Positions 6,391 to 7,262 of a stretch of DNA of 7,262 nt are shown in pieces. The translations under genes and the position numbers were made by a program. The DNA comes from Candidatus Micrarchaeota archaeon RBG_16_49_10 (GTDB lineage: Archaea > Aenigmatarchaeota > Aenigmatarchaeia > CG10238-14): contig MFRS01000001.1 of NCBI GenBank assembly GCA_001784635.1, positions 13,116 to 20,377 on the forward strand. The letters run 5' to 3'. The notes under the pieces are model-generated. The model saw only the letters and a program-made list of their open reading frames with translations, was not told where the DNA came from and made no database searches. Position 1 is the first letter of the stretch, and each line of letters opens with the position of its first letter.

Positions 6391-6404
6391 AATCAAATAT
6401 TTCT

Positions 6405-7262
6405 TTACAGCTTCAGCTTCTGGTCTTGGTTATATTCCAGCCCCTTCTCCAGCGCAATCTCCGCCTTCTGCAGCTCGGCCCCAAGGTCGAACGCATGGAA
6501 CTGTTCAGAGACACGCAAGTCTTTGGCTAGCTTTCTGTATATCTCTATGGCACTCTTCCCCTCGAACTCCTCAAGCCTCTTCCCCTCAGGGCTCAGGTGG
6601 ATTACTTTTATCTTTTCGTCAGCCACGGATATCCTGAAGTTTCCGCGCGGGTCCTCAAGTTCCTTCCCGGCTATCTGGTGCTTCCTTATTATCTCGTCCG
6701 CCTTCCCCCAGTTGTTCTTGTAGATGTGCGCGCTGCAGGAGAACGTGGTAATGCTCCCCATCTTCACGCCTACCCTCCCCGCTATGGTCTTCTGCAGCTT
6801 CCTCAGCGCGTAGACGTTCCTCGGCCACGCGGCGAACATGTCGTTGCTGCGGAAGTATGCCGTCAGGTACAGCCTGTCGCCCTGTACCAGGCACTGCACC
6901 AGGTCCAGGCAGGGGGCCTTGTCGCTCTTTATGTCCTTTATGACGTCCCACGTGCATGCCACGGCTCTCCTTGTGAAGTTGTGCGCCTTCAGCTCCTGCA
7001 CGATGTTCTCTATCTGGTCGATGTTGCGGAACCTCATCAGCCTCTGCCCGTAGCTGTACTCGAGGGTGGGGATGTCCTTCACAGTCGTCACGGTGGGTAT
7101 GTAACCCTCCAAATCCTTCCTGCTGAACTGGTAGAAATCCCTCCACACGGGGTTGTCTGCGTCCTCCTCCTCGACGGTGACCATCAGGTCTATCAGCTCC
7201 CGCTGGTCGATGTCGTACTGGCTTTTCTTCACGACCCCGAAGCGCATTATCAGTTTGAGTAT
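6405..7262 (-). CDS. thyA: Thymidylate synthase, archaeal type with C-terminal DUF4346-like domain (5' partial)
   Basis: The enzyme would methylate dUMP to dTMP using a folate or tetrahydromethanopterin one-carbon donor. Residues are counted from the Met at 7247. The TS core aligns with E. coli ThyA: YGQRLMRF (66-73) for YGKQWR, paired phosphate-binding R93-R94, catalytic Cys in PCLDLVQ (C113), FRSND (R133, D136), WPRN (N144) and SAHIY (H174, Y176). Residues 197-280 match the DUF4346 pattern, with DPRGNF, HAFDLGAELQKAE and YNQD near the end. The frame stays open to the window edge, and the five extra codons read ILKLI, fitting the LxLIMRFG helix of archaeal ThyA, so the true start lies beyond the window. 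The C-terminal domain's function is unknown to me. The gene is more GC-rich than the HEPN-MNT pair downstream; it ends 82 bases before that operon's start codon. Confidence 0.92.
   Translation of the reverse strand: MLKLIMRFGVVKKSQYDIDQRELIDLMVTVEEEDADNPVWRDFYQFSRKDLEGYIPTVTTVKDIPTLEYSYGQRLMRFRNIDQIENIVQELKAHNFTRRAVACTWDVIKDIKSDKAPCLDLVQCLVQGDRLYLTAYFRSNDMFAAWPRNVYALRKLQKTIAGRVGVKMGSITTFSCSAHIYKNNWGKADEIIRKHQIAGKELEDPRGNFRISVADEKIKVIHLSPEGKRLEEFEGKSAIEIYRKLAKDLRVSEQFHAFDLGAELQKAEIALEKGLEYNQDQKLKL

Noticed and set aside
6373..6723. Plus-strand Ser/Phe-rich frame over the operator and the end of thyA
   Set aside because: It overlaps conserved ThyA/DUF4346 coding sequence and starts within the palindrome with no ribosome site.
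6655..7146. Second minus-strand open frame inside thyA (163 codons)
   Set aside because: It overlaps the well-supported ThyA active-site frame; its Glu/Arg/Gly-rich product comes from high GC in a shifted frame.
7245..7247. ATG at 7247 as the genuine start of thyA
   Set aside because: The upstream codons ILKLI continue the helix expected in archaeal ThyA, and the enzyme would otherwise lack its N-terminal helix.

Overview
The window looks archaeal. The two large plus-strand genes encode cell-surface proteins with Thr/Ser/Pro-rich stalks and PGF-pre-PGF-type domains, a domain family known mainly from archaea. The upstream sequences carry TATA-type boxes about 26 bases before start codons that lack a Shine-Dalgarno site, as in archaeal leaderless transcripts. 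The minus strand carries a thymidylate synthase of the archaeal type with a C-terminal DUF4346-like domain. Arg codons AGG/AGA are common. I cannot place it below domain level; a euryarchaeote or a DPANN-type archaeon would both fit.

Plus strand, 1-5380: two consecutive genes for type I membrane surface proteins. The first (3-3038) is cut by the left edge, and its frame is open through base 3. It has a large unrecognised extracellular domain with ten cysteines, a roughly 100-residue Thr/Ser stalk, a PGF-pre-PGF-like domain, one transmembrane helix and a cytoplasmic tail with two copies of a DEFEQLKxKW motif. The second (3089-5380) is complete. It has a signal peptide, six ~46-residue propeller-like repeats with N-glycosylation sequons in fixed positions, a beta-sandwich-like domain, then the same C-terminal cassette with three tail motifs. 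The ectodomains are unrelated, while the C-terminal cassettes are similar even in nucleotide sequence, so these are modular paralogues. They probably display different heads on a common stalk, anchor and cytoplasmic docking tail.

Minus strand, 7262-5370: thymidylate synthase (cut by the right edge), then an 82-base intergenic region, then a two-gene unit. The unit consists of a winged-helix/minimal nucleotidyltransferase (MNT) fusion and a HEPN-like protein. These overlap by 7 bases and have the layout of a HEPN-MNT toxin-antitoxin pair. The intergenic region holds a palindromic TATA box and a striking array of three alternating GTTCG/CGAAC half-sites about one helical turn apart, a good candidate operator for the winged-helix antitoxin. 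The HEPN gene and the second surface gene converge, and their stop codons overlap in an 11-base near-palindrome followed by a T8 terminator.

The most notable items are the operator array with its HEPN-MNT module, the tandem cytoplasmic tail motif shared by otherwise unrelated surface proteins, and the mosaic glycosylation-sequon repeats.
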